A program made the translations under genes and the position numbers. Shown here piece by piece: positions 18,165-27,193 of a stretch of DNA of 64,000 bases (position 1 is its first letter; every line of letters begins with the position of its first letter). This DNA comes from Cyclobacteriaceae bacterium YHN15. Its GTDB lineage: Bacteria; Bacteroidota; Bacteroidia; Cytophagales; Cyclobacteriaceae. The notes beneath the pieces are model-generated. The model was not told the origin of the DNA. It did not search any database and saw only the letters and a list, made by a program, of their open reading frames with translations. The stretch is from positions 1 through 64,000 of the forward strand of contig RKQB01000004.1 of the NCBI GenBank assembly GCA_003797895.1, given 5' to 3'.

Positions 18165-19262
18165 GTGAAAATAGTTTACCTTTCTTCATCAAATATTCCT
18201 TCCAAAGCAGCTAATTCTATAAATGTCACAAATATGTGTCAGGCATTTTATGAATTAGGGAATGACATAACTCTAATTACTCCTAAATATCCAAATACAT
18301 TGGAGGAAGATATATATACCTTTTATGGGATTGATAAGGAAATAAATATTGTTAGAATAAAAAGAAACAACTCAAAGTTCGGATTGATCTTTTATTTAAT
18401 CCATGTATTTTTACAATTAAAGCGGATTCATCCAGATAGAGTTGTCGGAAGGTGTGTTTATTCTTGTTATTTGGCTACTGTTCTTGGTTTCGATGTTGTT
18501 TTTGATTCTCATCGTCCCGAATGGGAAGGAGGAAAAATTTATTTTTCTTTTTTTAAAAAAATGGTGGTTTCCAAGAAATTGGTAAAGCTTACCTTAAATT
18601 CAAATGCCCTAAAAAAGATTTATGAAAAAAATGATTTCATGAATCAATTTAGATTTAAAATTGTTGTAGCCAATAATGGGGCAAGGATTTACCCCCTAGA
18701 TCAAAAGGTTCAATTACCTGGCAAAAACACTTATAAAGTTGGGTATGTCGGACATTTATATAAAGGAAGAGGTATTGATATCATAATTGAATGCGCGAAT
18801 ATTTTAAAGAATGTTGATTTTATCTTGGTTGGAGGAGAAACAAAGGATATCAATTATTGGAAGAATCGGGTTATTGGGGAAAATGCTTATTTTTTAGGGT
18901 TTATTCCTCCTCAAGAAATTTTCAAATTCAGGAATTCATTTGATATTTTATTAGCTCCTTATCAAAAAGATGTATATACCCAAGCAGGATTTAATTCTGT
19001 AAGTTTCATGAATCCCATTAAAATCTTGGAATATATGAGTAGTAAAAAGCCCATTATTGCATCTTCACTTCCCGCCATTGAAGATATTTTGGAACATGAA
19101 ACAAATGGATTGTTGGTTAAAAGTGATGATGTGAACGAGTGGTGTTCTCAAATATTAAGATTGATATCAAATCAGGAATTATCTCAAAAAATATCCGAAC
19201 AATCATATAAAGATTTTTTAAATTACTACACTTGGAAATCTAGAGCTAAGAAATTTTTATAA
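18165..19262 (+). CDS. Family GT4-like glycosyltransferase
   Basis: This 365-aa protein has a GT-B fold. The start is GTG at 18165, giving MKIVYLSSSNIPSKAANSIN. The C-terminal GT1/GT4 domain has VGYVGHLYKGRGID (about residue 190) and MNPIKILEYMSSKKPIIAS with the family's conserved Glu. It starts 3 nt after the acyltransferase. It should add one sugar of the repeat unit from a nucleotide donor on the cytoplasmic face. Donor and linkage are unknown. Confidence 0.8.
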   Translation: MKIVYLSSSNIPSKAANSINVTNMCQAFYELGNDITLITPKYPNTLEEDIYTFYGIDKEINIVRIKRNNSKFGLIFYLIHVFLQLKRIHPDRVVGRCVYSCYLATVLGFDVVFDSHRPEWEGGKIYFSFFKKMVVSKKLVKLTLNSNALKKIYEKNDFMNQFRFKIVVANNGARIYPLDQKVQLPGKNTYKVGYVGHLYKGRGIDIIIECANILKNVDFILVGGETKDINYWKNRVIGENAYFLGFIPPQEIFKFRNSFDILLAPYQKDVYTQAGFNSVSFMNPIKILEYMSSKKPIIASSLPAIEDILEHETNGLLVKSDDVNEWCSQILRLISNQELSQKISEQSYKDFLNYYTWKSRAKKFL

Positions 19263-19286
19263 AAACTTACTTACAAATTAGAGCAT

Positions 19287-20408
19287 ATGAATGAGGTAAA
19301 AAAAATTTTATCAAAAGAAAATTTAGACTTAAAAGAAATCAAATACTTAATCAAGCTAAAATCAAGTTTATTTAAATGGAGTGTGATTCTTTTTGTTCTT
19401 TTAGCTATCATAATTACCTTCACAACAAAAAATGAATACACAGCCACCTCGAAATTTTTGCTTGAATCCTCAGCAGAAGGAGGGAATAATCAACTTAGAG
19501 GCTTGGCTGGATTAGCAGGGGTGAATTTACCTCAACTTGGCAGTCAGGATGTCAATATCATTACTCCAGATTTATATCCACTTATTGCCGCAAGTGATTA
19601 TTTTTTGTTAAGGATAAGTAACTTTGAATATGTTCTTGAATCAGGTGAAAAAATAACTCTAACATCATTCTTTTCCGAATTTAAAAGTGGAAGTATTTTT
19701 AAAAGAATGAAGAAATCTATTGCAAGAATTCCAGGTTTGATATCAAATTTTCTATCTAATAAATCCGATAAGCCAACAAATCCAGATTCCATAAAGAATT
19801 CCTTAATATTAGAAGGTTCAGAAGACTTAGATTTTAATCAAATTGCTTTTTATTCTCCTTTGGAAAAAAATTCCATTAATGAATTGAAATCCAGGGTTTT
19901 AATCCAATTTGAAAATAAAGTTTTGACTGTAGAGACAAAAATGCCAGAACCTGGATTAAGTGCTCAAGTTAATAAAGTAATTATTGACCAATTTGTTAAG
20001 TATGTAACGGATTACCATACAAAGAAAAAAGCTAAAAATTTGCAATTTCTTGAATCAAGAGTTAAAGAAACTGAGAATAATTTTATCAATGCTCAATTGC
20101 AATTGGCCAATTTCAGGGACAGGAATTTCGGAATAGTATCTGCGTCAGAAAAAACAAAAGAAGAGAAATTGGTTGCAGAGTTTAATTTGTCTTTTAATCT
20201 TTATAATAGCATTGCTTTAGAATATGAGAAGGCTAAAATTCAATTGCAGAATGAAATCCCTGTGTTTACAATATTTGAACCGGTAACTCCACCAAATAAA
20301 CCTTCAGAACCCATTTTTTTAAAAAATCTTCTCATTTTCACATTGGGAGGTTTTGTATTTGGAGGCTTTTTAGCAATCGGAAGTATCTTTTATGATTATT
20401 TAAAATAA
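19287..20408 (+). CDS. Wzz-like polysaccharide chain-length regulator
   Basis: This 373-aa protein has a short cytoplasmic N-terminus, a first membrane helix (about residues 32-50), a periplasmic region and a second helix (about 345-370). A conserved PPNKPSEP proline motif lies just before the second helix, as in Wzz proteins. Around residue 60 the KNEYTATSKFLLE segment matches the Wzz domain. The coiled-coil-like stretch at about 245-310 is also typical. It lacks a tyrosine-kinase domain. It would set polymer length together with the Wzy candidate three genes' distance downstream. Confidence 0.85.
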   Translation: MNEVKKILSKENLDLKEIKYLIKLKSSLFKWSVILFVLLAIIITFTTKNEYTATSKFLLESSAEGGNNQLRGLAGLAGVNLPQLGSQDVNIITPDLYPLIAASDYFLLRISNFEYVLESGEKITLTSFFSEFKSGSIFKRMKKSIARIPGLISNFLSNKSDKPTNPDSIKNSLILEGSEDLDFNQIAFYSPLEKNSINELKSRVLIQFENKVLTVETKMPEPGLSAQVNKVIIDQFVKYVTDYHTKKKAKNLQFLESRVKETENNFINAQLQLANFRDRNFGIVSASEKTKEEKLVAEFNLSFNLYNSIALEYEKAKIQLQNEIPVFTIFEPVTPPNKPSEPIFLKNLLIFTLGGFVFGGFLAIGSIFYDYLK

Positions 20409-20415
20409 GTATTAA

Positions 20416-21558
20416 TTGAAAGCTTTAATAATTACCCCAAATTACCCCAGTCAAAAAACACCCCAAAATGGATCATTTGTCCATCAATTATTGATTGAAT
20501 GGGGAAAAATTGGATTAGAGCCATTGGTCATTAATCCCCAATCAATTCCTAACTTTTTAAGATCATTCAAGAACAAGAAAAAAAACTTAAATCCTTTTAA
20601 TTTCAATGTTAAAAGGCCTCTTTATGTCACTTTTGGAACTGGTTATTTTTCAAGGTTAAACTTAAAAATTTTTAAATCTTTATCATTTTATCTTTCTATA
20701 AAGATGGTAAAGAAAGATCTAGATGAAGTTTCTTTCCTATATGGGAAATTTTTGCTTACCGGTGGGTATGCTGTGGCCAGACTCAAAAAAAAACATAGTT
20801 TACCTGCCTTTGTTGATATAGGGGAGTCCACCCTATTTGAATCCCTGGATCAAAATGAATTGGAGTTTGCAAAGTCCTTTATTAAACAGATTGATGGATT
20901 TATTTGCGTTTCACATAAACTGAAACATGAATTATTGGAATTAGGTGCTAAAGAAGAGGATATACTTCTTTCACCAAATGGAGTGAATTTAGATAAGTTC
21001 AAAATTCTTGATAAAGCTGAATGTAGAGAAAAGATTGGCTTACTTGAAAGTGATTTTGTTATTATTTTTGTAGGCAATTTTATTGAAAGGAAAGGGCCAA
21101 ACAGGATTATAGAAGCTTTAAATCTTCTTAACCTAAAAATAGAAATATTATTTATAGGTCAAGGCCCAATAAATGTAGAATGTAAATATACTTTTTTTAA
21201 GGGTACGGTTTTAAATGAGGAATTACCAAGATATTTGAACTGTGCTGATTTATTTGTACTGCCTACTTTAGCAGAAGGGAATTGTAATGCTATAAATGAA
21301 GCCAAAGCCTGCGGACTTCCAATTTTAAGTAGTGATATTCCAGAAATCAAAGAGCAGGTTTCCACAAATGAAGGAATTTTAGTTAATCCACTTTCAATTG
21401 AAGAAATTGCAGATGGTATAAATTTCTTTTATAACAATCCATTACTTAGGGAAAAAATTAAAAAAAATCTTATTGGGGAAAGAAATAATCTTTCCCTTCA
21501 ATCAAGAGCCCAGAAAATTGACAACTGGATCAAGAAAAAGTTGAACAACGAATGCTAA
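20416..21558 (+). CDS. Family GT4-like glycosyltransferase
   Basis: This 380-aa GT-B protein starts with TTG at 20416, giving MKALIITPNYPSQKTPQNGS, the expected N-terminal strand and loop. The donor domain has IIFVGNFIERKGPNRIIEAL (about residue 215) and LFVLPTLAEGNCNAINEAKA with the EGxxxxxxE pattern of GT4 enzymes. It lies 7 nt after the Wzz-like gene and overlaps the membrane protein downstream by 7 nt. A role in repeat-unit assembly is inferred. Confidence 0.82.
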   Translation: MKALIITPNYPSQKTPQNGSFVHQLLIEWGKIGLEPLVINPQSIPNFLRSFKNKKKNLNPFNFNVKRPLYVTFGTGYFSRLNLKIFKSLSFYLSIKMVKKDLDEVSFLYGKFLLTGGYAVARLKKKHSLPAFVDIGESTLFESLDQNELEFAKSFIKQIDGFICVSHKLKHELLELGAKEEDILLSPNGVNLDKFKILDKAECREKIGLLESDFVIIFVGNFIERKGPNRIIEALNLLNLKIEILFIGQGPINVECKYTFFKGTVLNEELPRYLNCADLFVLPTLAEGNCNAINEAKACGLPILSSDIPEIKEQVSTNEGILVNPLSIEEIADGINFFYNNPLLREKIKKNLIGERNNLSLQSRAQKIDNWIKKKLNNEC

Positions 21559-22703
21559 CATTACTACCGGTTTTTTGTATAGTTTTGGTTTATGCCTATA
21601 AATTAGAACTACTTACAAATCCAGGGTTTCTTCTTAATGTGATTTTTGCTTTACTTATAAGTATTATGAGTGTAGTTGAAGGAATGGTCATTACCCCAGA
21701 TTTTTTTTATGTTAGGTTGGATGAGGCCTGGTTTTATCGTGAATCAATTTCTGGTTTGGATTATATATTTAATAACCATTTTCGGTATTTTCTATATCTA
21801 GCGTATTCCAATGTATCTTATTTGTTAGGCGGTGATTATATTTTTAAATTTCATTTAATTCCTTTTGCATTGTTAACATCTTTGATTCTTTTTGATATAA
21901 CAAAACTAAAAAGCGTTCTATATTTCTTTCCCATAGTATTTGGGTACATCTATTTTTTGTCCACAATACATATGAGGGATATGCTAATTGTTTTTTTCTG
22001 TTTGTTTTTTCTTTTCAAATTGGCTAAATCTGAAAAACCAATAATTGTAATTTTTTTCACGATCTTATTTTTTCTGACTTTAAGAGCTGAATTTATTTTT
22101 GTGTTTTTAATTACATACTTTTGGATGAAAAGTGAATCAATTTTAAATAAGGGTTTTTTAGTTAATTATTTTATTCCAGGTTTCCTTATTATTGTTTTTA
22201 TCTCTTTGCCTAATTTTACGGATTTAGTTATTGGTATATCAGATCTTTTTTTCCCTGGTAGAATGAGAATTTATTTGGCGTTAAGGTCTGAAGAGGTGAC
22301 AAAGCTTCCTTTTTTAACCGAAAATGCATCCTCCATTATAAGACAATTGATTACTCCTTTTCCTTGGTCCAAAATTAGAAGCCTTCTCACTGAACCAATG
22401 GGCACTAACTTGTACTTTAAAGAGATTTTTAGAGTAATAATGATGAGCACATATTTTTTAATGATTTTCTATTTAAGTTTTAACCTTAGGAAGGTATTGG
22501 AGATTATGAATGAAAATAAATTTCTTAGACTACTTTTTGCAGTTTCAATCCAGATTACAATTCTTTATGCTATTTTTGGGGATGGAGGAGGTGCTTCAAG
22601 GAACAAACTTTTCCCCATTATTCTGGTGTTTTTGATTTTTAATTATTTAATAAACTATAAGAAAAGTTTTAAACTGAAAGAATTATATGAGAACCCTTCG
22701 TGA
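21552..22703 (+). CDS. Polytopic membrane protein, O-antigen polymerase (Wzy) candidate
   Basis: This 383-aa protein is almost entirely hydrophobic, with roughly ten predicted membrane helices. It has one longer loop around residues 215-270 containing basic residues (FFPGRMRIYLALRSEEV). Wzy proteins share topology rather than sequence, so the call rests on topology and position. It lies between a glycosyltransferase and a lyase-like lipoprotein in a locus that has Wzx and Wzz but no other polymerase candidate. A membrane-bound glycosyltransferase is the alternative. Confidence 0.6.
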   Translation: MLTLLPVFCIVLVYAYKLELLTNPGFLLNVIFALLISIMSVVEGMVITPDFFYVRLDEAWFYRESISGLDYIFNNHFRYFLYLAYSNVSYLLGGDYIFKFHLIPFALLTSLILFDITKLKSVLYFFPIVFGYIYFLSTIHMRDMLIVFFCLFFLFKLAKSEKPIIVIFFTILFFLTLRAEFIFVFLITYFWMKSESILNKGFLVNYFIPGFLIIVFISLPNFTDLVIGISDLFFPGRMRIYLALRSEEVTKLPFLTENASSIIRQLITPFPWSKIRSLLTEPMGTNLYFKEIFRVIMMSTYFLMIFYLSFNLRKVLEIMNENKFLRLLFAVSIQITILYAIFGDGGGASRNKLFPIILVFLIFNYLINYKKSFKLKELYENPS

Positions 22704-24015
22704 AATATCTTTATTAATATTTAGCCTGACATTTTTTTCATGTACTACGCTAACTGGAATTCTGAATGCAGCAAATGGACCTAATAAGGTCCTATTCCAA
22801 GATTTAGAATCTTACATATCAAAAAATCCTTTAATTGACACAGTATATGTTAAAAATGGAGAATATAAAGACACTGAAATTAAAATCAATGGGGTAAATA
22901 GGGAATTGGTTATTTTACCTGAAAGTTTGGGGGGGGTAAAAATTACTGGGAAATCAACTTTGAGTTTAGTCAATTCAAGTAAAATTACTTTTTCTGGATT
23001 CGAATTTTACGGAATAGCAAATAGGAGTGCAATAATTATTGACCATTCTAATAATATCAGGATTTTCAATAATTTGTTTGATAGATGTGGAGCTTTTCAA
23101 TTTGGGAAAATAGTAAGGATTACAAATGGAGCATCAGACAATAAAATACACAATAATACATTTGACTATTTAAAATCAATGGGTGTTGTTGTTGATGTTA
23201 GTAGCTCTGAAGATGTTACTTTATTGTGTTTAAATAATGAAGTTTTTAATAATGTTTTTATTAATATACCAAACGTAAAAACAGTATATCCAAATTCTGA
23301 CGGGAATGGATTAGAGGCTATACAATTAGGCCAGGGAAGTCCAAAAGCAATGGAGAAAGAAATCCATACAAAAGTTTATAATAATTTATTTCTAAATATA
23401 ATAGGCGATCGATCAGAAATAATCAGTGTTAAATCAAGCTCAAATTTTATTTATGACAATATTTTTTTAGACAATGACTCTGGTATAACCTTTAGAGTTG
23501 GAAACAAAAATGCTTTTACATCCAATATTGTTTACAATACAAGATCCGGATTGAGGGTTTTTGGCAAAGGACATTTAATTAATAAAAATTATTTTGAAGG
23601 GGGGAGTTCAGGAATAATAATTCCCGCTGCAAATAAAAGCAATGTGAATGCAAACACAGTTGAAGGATCCTTTTACTTTCAACCTGAAGATATTAGAGTT
23701 GAAAGAAATTTAATTATAAATCCTGAATCTTCCGGTATTAATATAGGGTCAAAATTTTCCAATTCAAGAAAGTTCTACCCTAAAAATTTAATCATTGAGG
23801 AAAATATTTTGTTGACTTCTGAAAAAAGTTCACCTATTGTTTCAGCCGGTAATGAAGATATTTCTAACTATGAGAAAAAAAACAGAAACCTTAGAACTGA
23901 AATAGATAAACCTAATTTGAACACGGAGATGGATTCTATAAAAAATGTAATTGAATCAGCCAGAAAGTTTGAATTAAAGCATTCGAAATTGGGTATTGAT
24001 TGGACAAAAAATTGA
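22687..24015 (+). CDS. PL6-like beta-helix polysaccharide lyase, lipoprotein
   Basis: This 442-aa protein has a signal sequence ending in a lipobox-like FFSC (C19). A right-handed parallel beta-helix follows, with many NN and SN asparagine-ladder turns. The segments VKNGEYKDTEI, VKITGKSTLSL and EIISVKSSSN resemble chondroitinase B/alginate lyase family PL6. The two PL6 catalytic residues appear conserved as K249 (IISVKSS) and R270 (TFRVGN), with E244 near the calcium site. There is no acidic export signal after C19, which suggests a periplasm-facing lipoprotein. It overlaps the Wzy candidate by 17 nt. It may trim or release uronate-containing polymer during synthesis, as AlgL does in alginate systems. 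Confidence 0.75.
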   Translation: MRTLREISLLIFSLTFFSCTTLTGILNAANGPNKVLFQDLESYISKNPLIDTVYVKNGEYKDTEIKINGVNRELVILPESLGGVKITGKSTLSLVNSSKITFSGFEFYGIANRSAIIIDHSNNIRIFNNLFDRCGAFQFGKIVRITNGASDNKIHNNTFDYLKSMGVVVDVSSSEDVTLLCLNNEVFNNVFINIPNVKTVYPNSDGNGLEAIQLGQGSPKAMEKEIHTKVYNNLFLNIIGDRSEIISVKSSSNFIYDNIFLDNDSGITFRVGNKNAFTSNIVYNTRSGLRVFGKGHLINKNYFEGGSSGIIIPAANKSNVNANTVEGSFYFQPEDIRVERNLIINPESSGINIGSKFSNSRKFYPKNLIIEENILLTSEKSSPIVSAGNEDISNYEKKNRNLRTEIDKPNLNTEMDSIKNVIESARKFELKHSKLGIDWTKN

Positions 24016-25061
24016 AAATAAATAATAAAAAGTTATTAGTAATTTTTGAATTTGGTATCCCACCATACAGAACCTTTCTTTTAGAGTATTTTTATAATTT
24101 ATTTAACAAAGTGAAATTTATTCACAATGAGGAGAGATTCGGAAACTTTACTGTTGCCGGGGCGGCAAAGTCCCCAAATTTTAAAATCTTTAAGGAAATT
24201 TCATTTACCTATGTCAACATTTTTGATATCTTAAAATCAGATGTAATCGTTACCACCTTTAATATCAGAAAAATTCACACGTGGATTTTCTGTTTTTTCT
24301 TCCCAAATAAAAAATGGATTTTTTGGGGTAAAGGTTTAGGTCAGAGTAATAATTTTGTAGTCAGGTTTCTTAGGAAAATTTTATTAAAAATATCGAAGGG
24401 TTTTGTTGTTTACACTAAAGAGGGGAAGGATAAGTTAATTGCATTGGGTTATCCTTCAAGTAAGGTTAGCATTGCTTATAATACTTTGAAAATTGACAAT
24501 TGTGAATTGACAAATGATGAACCAAAATATTTTTTATATGTCGGAAGGCTTCAAAAGAGAAAAGAACTTGAAAAACTACTGTATGAATTGCAATTTATAG
24601 ATACAAAGTTTTTGATTGTTGGAAATGGGGATTTAAAAGATGAACTTTTGAGTTTAGTAAATAAATATAAAATTGAAAATAAAGTTGATTTTTTACCAGG
24701 TGTTTTTGAAGAGGACGAGCTAAAAAAATTATTTAATAAAGCAATTGCATATATTTCTCCAGGTGCGGTGGGTTTAGGAGTTGTCCATAGTTTTGCCTAC
24801 GGCGTTCCAGTGATAACGTCAATTTTAAACAAAAATCATGGCCCTGAATTTTCATATTTAAATGATAGTAATTCATTTTTATATGAAAATGATTTATCAA
24901 GTCAAATGAAACTGGCTTTAAGTGATGAAAAAACAAGGCAAGCGAAGAAAAAAGAAGCGTTTAGGTTTTATAGTGAAAATTTATCATATCAAAATGTAAT
25001 AAATGCCTTCGAATACCAATTCAATAAGTTGTTAAATGAAACAGATCATACAAGACCTTAA
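24000..25061 (+). CDS. Family GT4-like glycosyltransferase
   Basis: This 353-aa GT-B protein starts with TTG at 24000, overlapping the lyase gene by 16 nt. The N-terminal half includes WIFWGKGLGQSNNFVVRFL. The donor domain has YFLYVGRLQKRKELEKLL and AYISPGAVGLGVVHSFAYG, where a Gly-rich segment replaces the usual EGxxxxxxE. This pattern is seen in some fucosyl- and acetamido-sugar transferases, but the donor cannot be assigned. It overlaps the next gene by 26 nt and is the last of the most AT-rich block. Confidence 0.78.
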   Translation: MDKKLKINNKKLLVIFEFGIPPYRTFLLEYFYNLFNKVKFIHNEERFGNFTVAGAAKSPNFKIFKEISFTYVNIFDILKSDVIVTTFNIRKIHTWIFCFFFPNKKWIFWGKGLGQSNNFVVRFLRKILLKISKGFVVYTKEGKDKLIALGYPSSKVSIAYNTLKIDNCELTNDEPKYFLYVGRLQKRKELEKLLYELQFIDTKFLIVGNGDLKDELLSLVNKYKIENKVDFLPGVFEEDELKKLFNKAIAYISPGAVGLGVVHSFAYGVPVITSILNKNHGPEFSYLNDSNSFLYENDLSSQMKLALSDEKTRQAKKKEAFRFYSENLSYQNVINAFEYQFNKLLNETDHTRP

Positions 25062-27159
25062 AAACGGAGATACAATTTTGGAAGAAGTACCAGCACCCTT
25101 GGTAAAGCCAGGTCAGGTATTAATTCAGACCACTCGTAGTCTTGTTTCCTTGGGAACGGAAAGAATGCTAGTTGAGTTTGGAAAAGCGAATTTTTTGCAA
25201 AAAGCCAAACAACAGCCGGATAAGGTTAAAGAGGTCATCAATAAAGTAAAAACTGACGGTCTTCAGCCAACTATCAATGCAGTATTTAATAAGCTAGGGC
25301 AACCATTACCTCTCGGATACTGTAATGTAGGGCAGGTTATTGCTGTAGGAAAAGGTGTTGAAGAATTTACAGTTGGAGATAGAGTAGCTTCCAATGGGCA
25401 TCATGCGGAATATGTATCAGTTCCTAAAAATCTGGTTTCCAAAATCCCTGATAATGTGTCAGATGATGAAGCAGCGTTCACAGTAATTGGAGCGATAGGA
25501 TTACAAGGAATCCGTTTGGCTAATCCAACTTTTGGAGAGACGATAGTAGTGGTTGGATTAGGCTTGATTGGATTGATTACTGCTCAGTTGTTAAGGGCCA
25601 ATGGTTGTCAGGTAATCGGATTTGATTTTGATTCAACCAAGATTGCATTGGCCAAATCTTTTGGTATTGATGCGGTGAATCCAGGTGAAGGAATTGACCA
25701 AGTCTCTTATGTAAATAATGCCACAAATGGCGTAGGTGCTGATGCGGTAATCATTACGGCATCCAATAAAAGCAATGAAATTATTTCACAGTCAGCCAAA
25801 ATGTCCCGCAAAAGAGGGAGAATTGTTTTGGTAGGAGTTATCGGTTTGGATATTTCAAGGGCTGATTTTTTCGAAAAAGAATTGACTTTTCAGGTTTCCT
25901 GTTCTTATGGACCGGGCAGATATGATGAAGCCTATGAGCAAAAAGGTCAGGATTATCCTTTACCCTATGTTCGCTGGACAGAAAAGAGGAATTTTGAGGC
26001 GATTTTACAGGCGATTTCTACCAAATCCATACAAGTAGAGCCCTTAATTACAGAGCGCGTTCCTTTAGAAGATTATTTGCATATCTATGGGGATATGGTA
26101 GGAAGCAAGTCTATAGCCTCGATTTTGGTCTATACTGAAAAATCTGGAGAACCTCTGCGATCTGTGGAAATTTCCTCTCATAAAATTTTTCCAAGTAAAG
26201 GAACAGTCGGAATCATTGGGGCTGGAAATTTCACCTCTGCTATGATATTGCCATGTCTGAAGAAAACACCTGCAGGCTTGAAATTTATCTCCAGTTCAGG
26301 TGGTCTATCAGGTACTACCTTGGCAAAGAAATTTGGAATATTGAGGTCCACTACAGATAATGCTTTAATTCTTCAGGATAAGGATGTGGATTTGGTAATG
26401 GTGACTACCCGTCATAATGCTCATGCTAGAATGGTAGTAGAAGTATTGAAATCGGGAAAACATGTATTTGTTGAAAAACCTTTAGCCCTAAATCAGGAGG
26501 AGCTGGATCAAGTCTTGAATGCATATACAGAATCGGGGAAAACAGTTTCTGTTGGCTTTAATAGACGTTTTGCTCCTTTGGCAATGCAAATGAAAAAGGC
26601 ATTGGGTTCAGGGAATTCCCCAATGAACATTACTGCTACCATGAATGCAGGATTTATTCCAGCGAATGTTTGGGTACATGATATGGAAGTTGGAGGAGGA
26701 AGAATTATTGGTGAGGCCTGTCACTTTATTGATTTGATCACTTATTTGGCTGGATCGAAAGTTAAAGCAGTTTGTATGAATGCAATGGGGACATCACCTG
26801 AGGAAAATACAGACAATGCAACCATCCTATTGAAGTATGAAAATGGCACTAATGCGGTTATCAATTATTTTGCTAATGGATCAAAAGCATATTCAAAGGA
26901 AAGAGTTGAAGTTTTCCACCAAGACAGAACCTTGATTTTGGACAATTGGAGAAAGTTGAAGGGTTATGGGTTCAAGAATTTCAATTCTGCTTCCTCAAGT
27001 CAAGATAAAGGTCATCAAAACCAATTCAATTTATTGGTTGATGCTATTCAAAAAGGTGGTGAGCAGATTATTACTATGGATGAATTGGTAAATACAACAA
27101 AAGCGAGCTTTGCAGCGATTGAAAGTTTAAAAAAGGGGCAATGGGTAGAGGTTTTATAA
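25036..27159 (+). CDS. Two-domain oxidoreductase: MDR dehydrogenase fused to Gfo/Idh/MocA
   Basis: This 707-aa fusion has an alcohol-dehydrogenase-like MDR domain (about residues 1-355; nucleotide loop VVVGLGLIGLITAQLL near 178). A Gfo/Idh/MocA domain follows (about 390-705; GIIGAGNFTSAM and VEKPLALNQEE). Both dinucleotide-binding loops look intact. The usual catalytic-zinc Cys near residue 40 is not evident; the segment reads SLVSLGTERM. The same fusion recurs in Bacteroidota exopolysaccharide loci next to heparinase-like genes, as here. A sugar or nucleotide-sugar oxidation-reduction sequence is plausible. The substrate is unknown. Confidence 0.82.
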   Translation: MKQIIQDLKNGDTILEEVPAPLVKPGQVLIQTTRSLVSLGTERMLVEFGKANFLQKAKQQPDKVKEVINKVKTDGLQPTINAVFNKLGQPLPLGYCNVGQVIAVGKGVEEFTVGDRVASNGHHAEYVSVPKNLVSKIPDNVSDDEAAFTVIGAIGLQGIRLANPTFGETIVVVGLGLIGLITAQLLRANGCQVIGFDFDSTKIALAKSFGIDAVNPGEGIDQVSYVNNATNGVGADAVIITASNKSNEIISQSAKMSRKRGRIVLVGVIGLDISRADFFEKELTFQVSCSYGPGRYDEAYEQKGQDYPLPYVRWTEKRNFEAILQAISTKSIQVEPLITERVPLEDYLHIYGDMVGSKSIASILVYTEKSGEPLRSVEISSHKIFPSKGTVGIIGAGNFTSAMILPCLKKTPAGLKFISSSGGLSGTTLAKKFGILRSTTDNALILQDKDVDLVMVTTRHNAHARMVVEVLKSGKHVFVEKPLALNQEELDQVLNAYTESGKTVSVGFNRRFAPLAMQMKKALGSGNSPMNITATMNAGFIPANVWVHDMEVGGGRIIGEACHFIDLITYLAGSKVKAVCMNAMGTSPEENTDNATILLKYENGTNAVINYFANGSKAYSKERVEVFHQDRTLILDNWRKLKGYGFKNFNSASSSQDKGHQNQFNLLVDAIQKGGEQIITMDELVNTTKASFAAIESLKKGQWVEVL

Positions 27160-27193
27160 TTGAATGTAGAGGAAAGGCTTAACATTATTTGAA

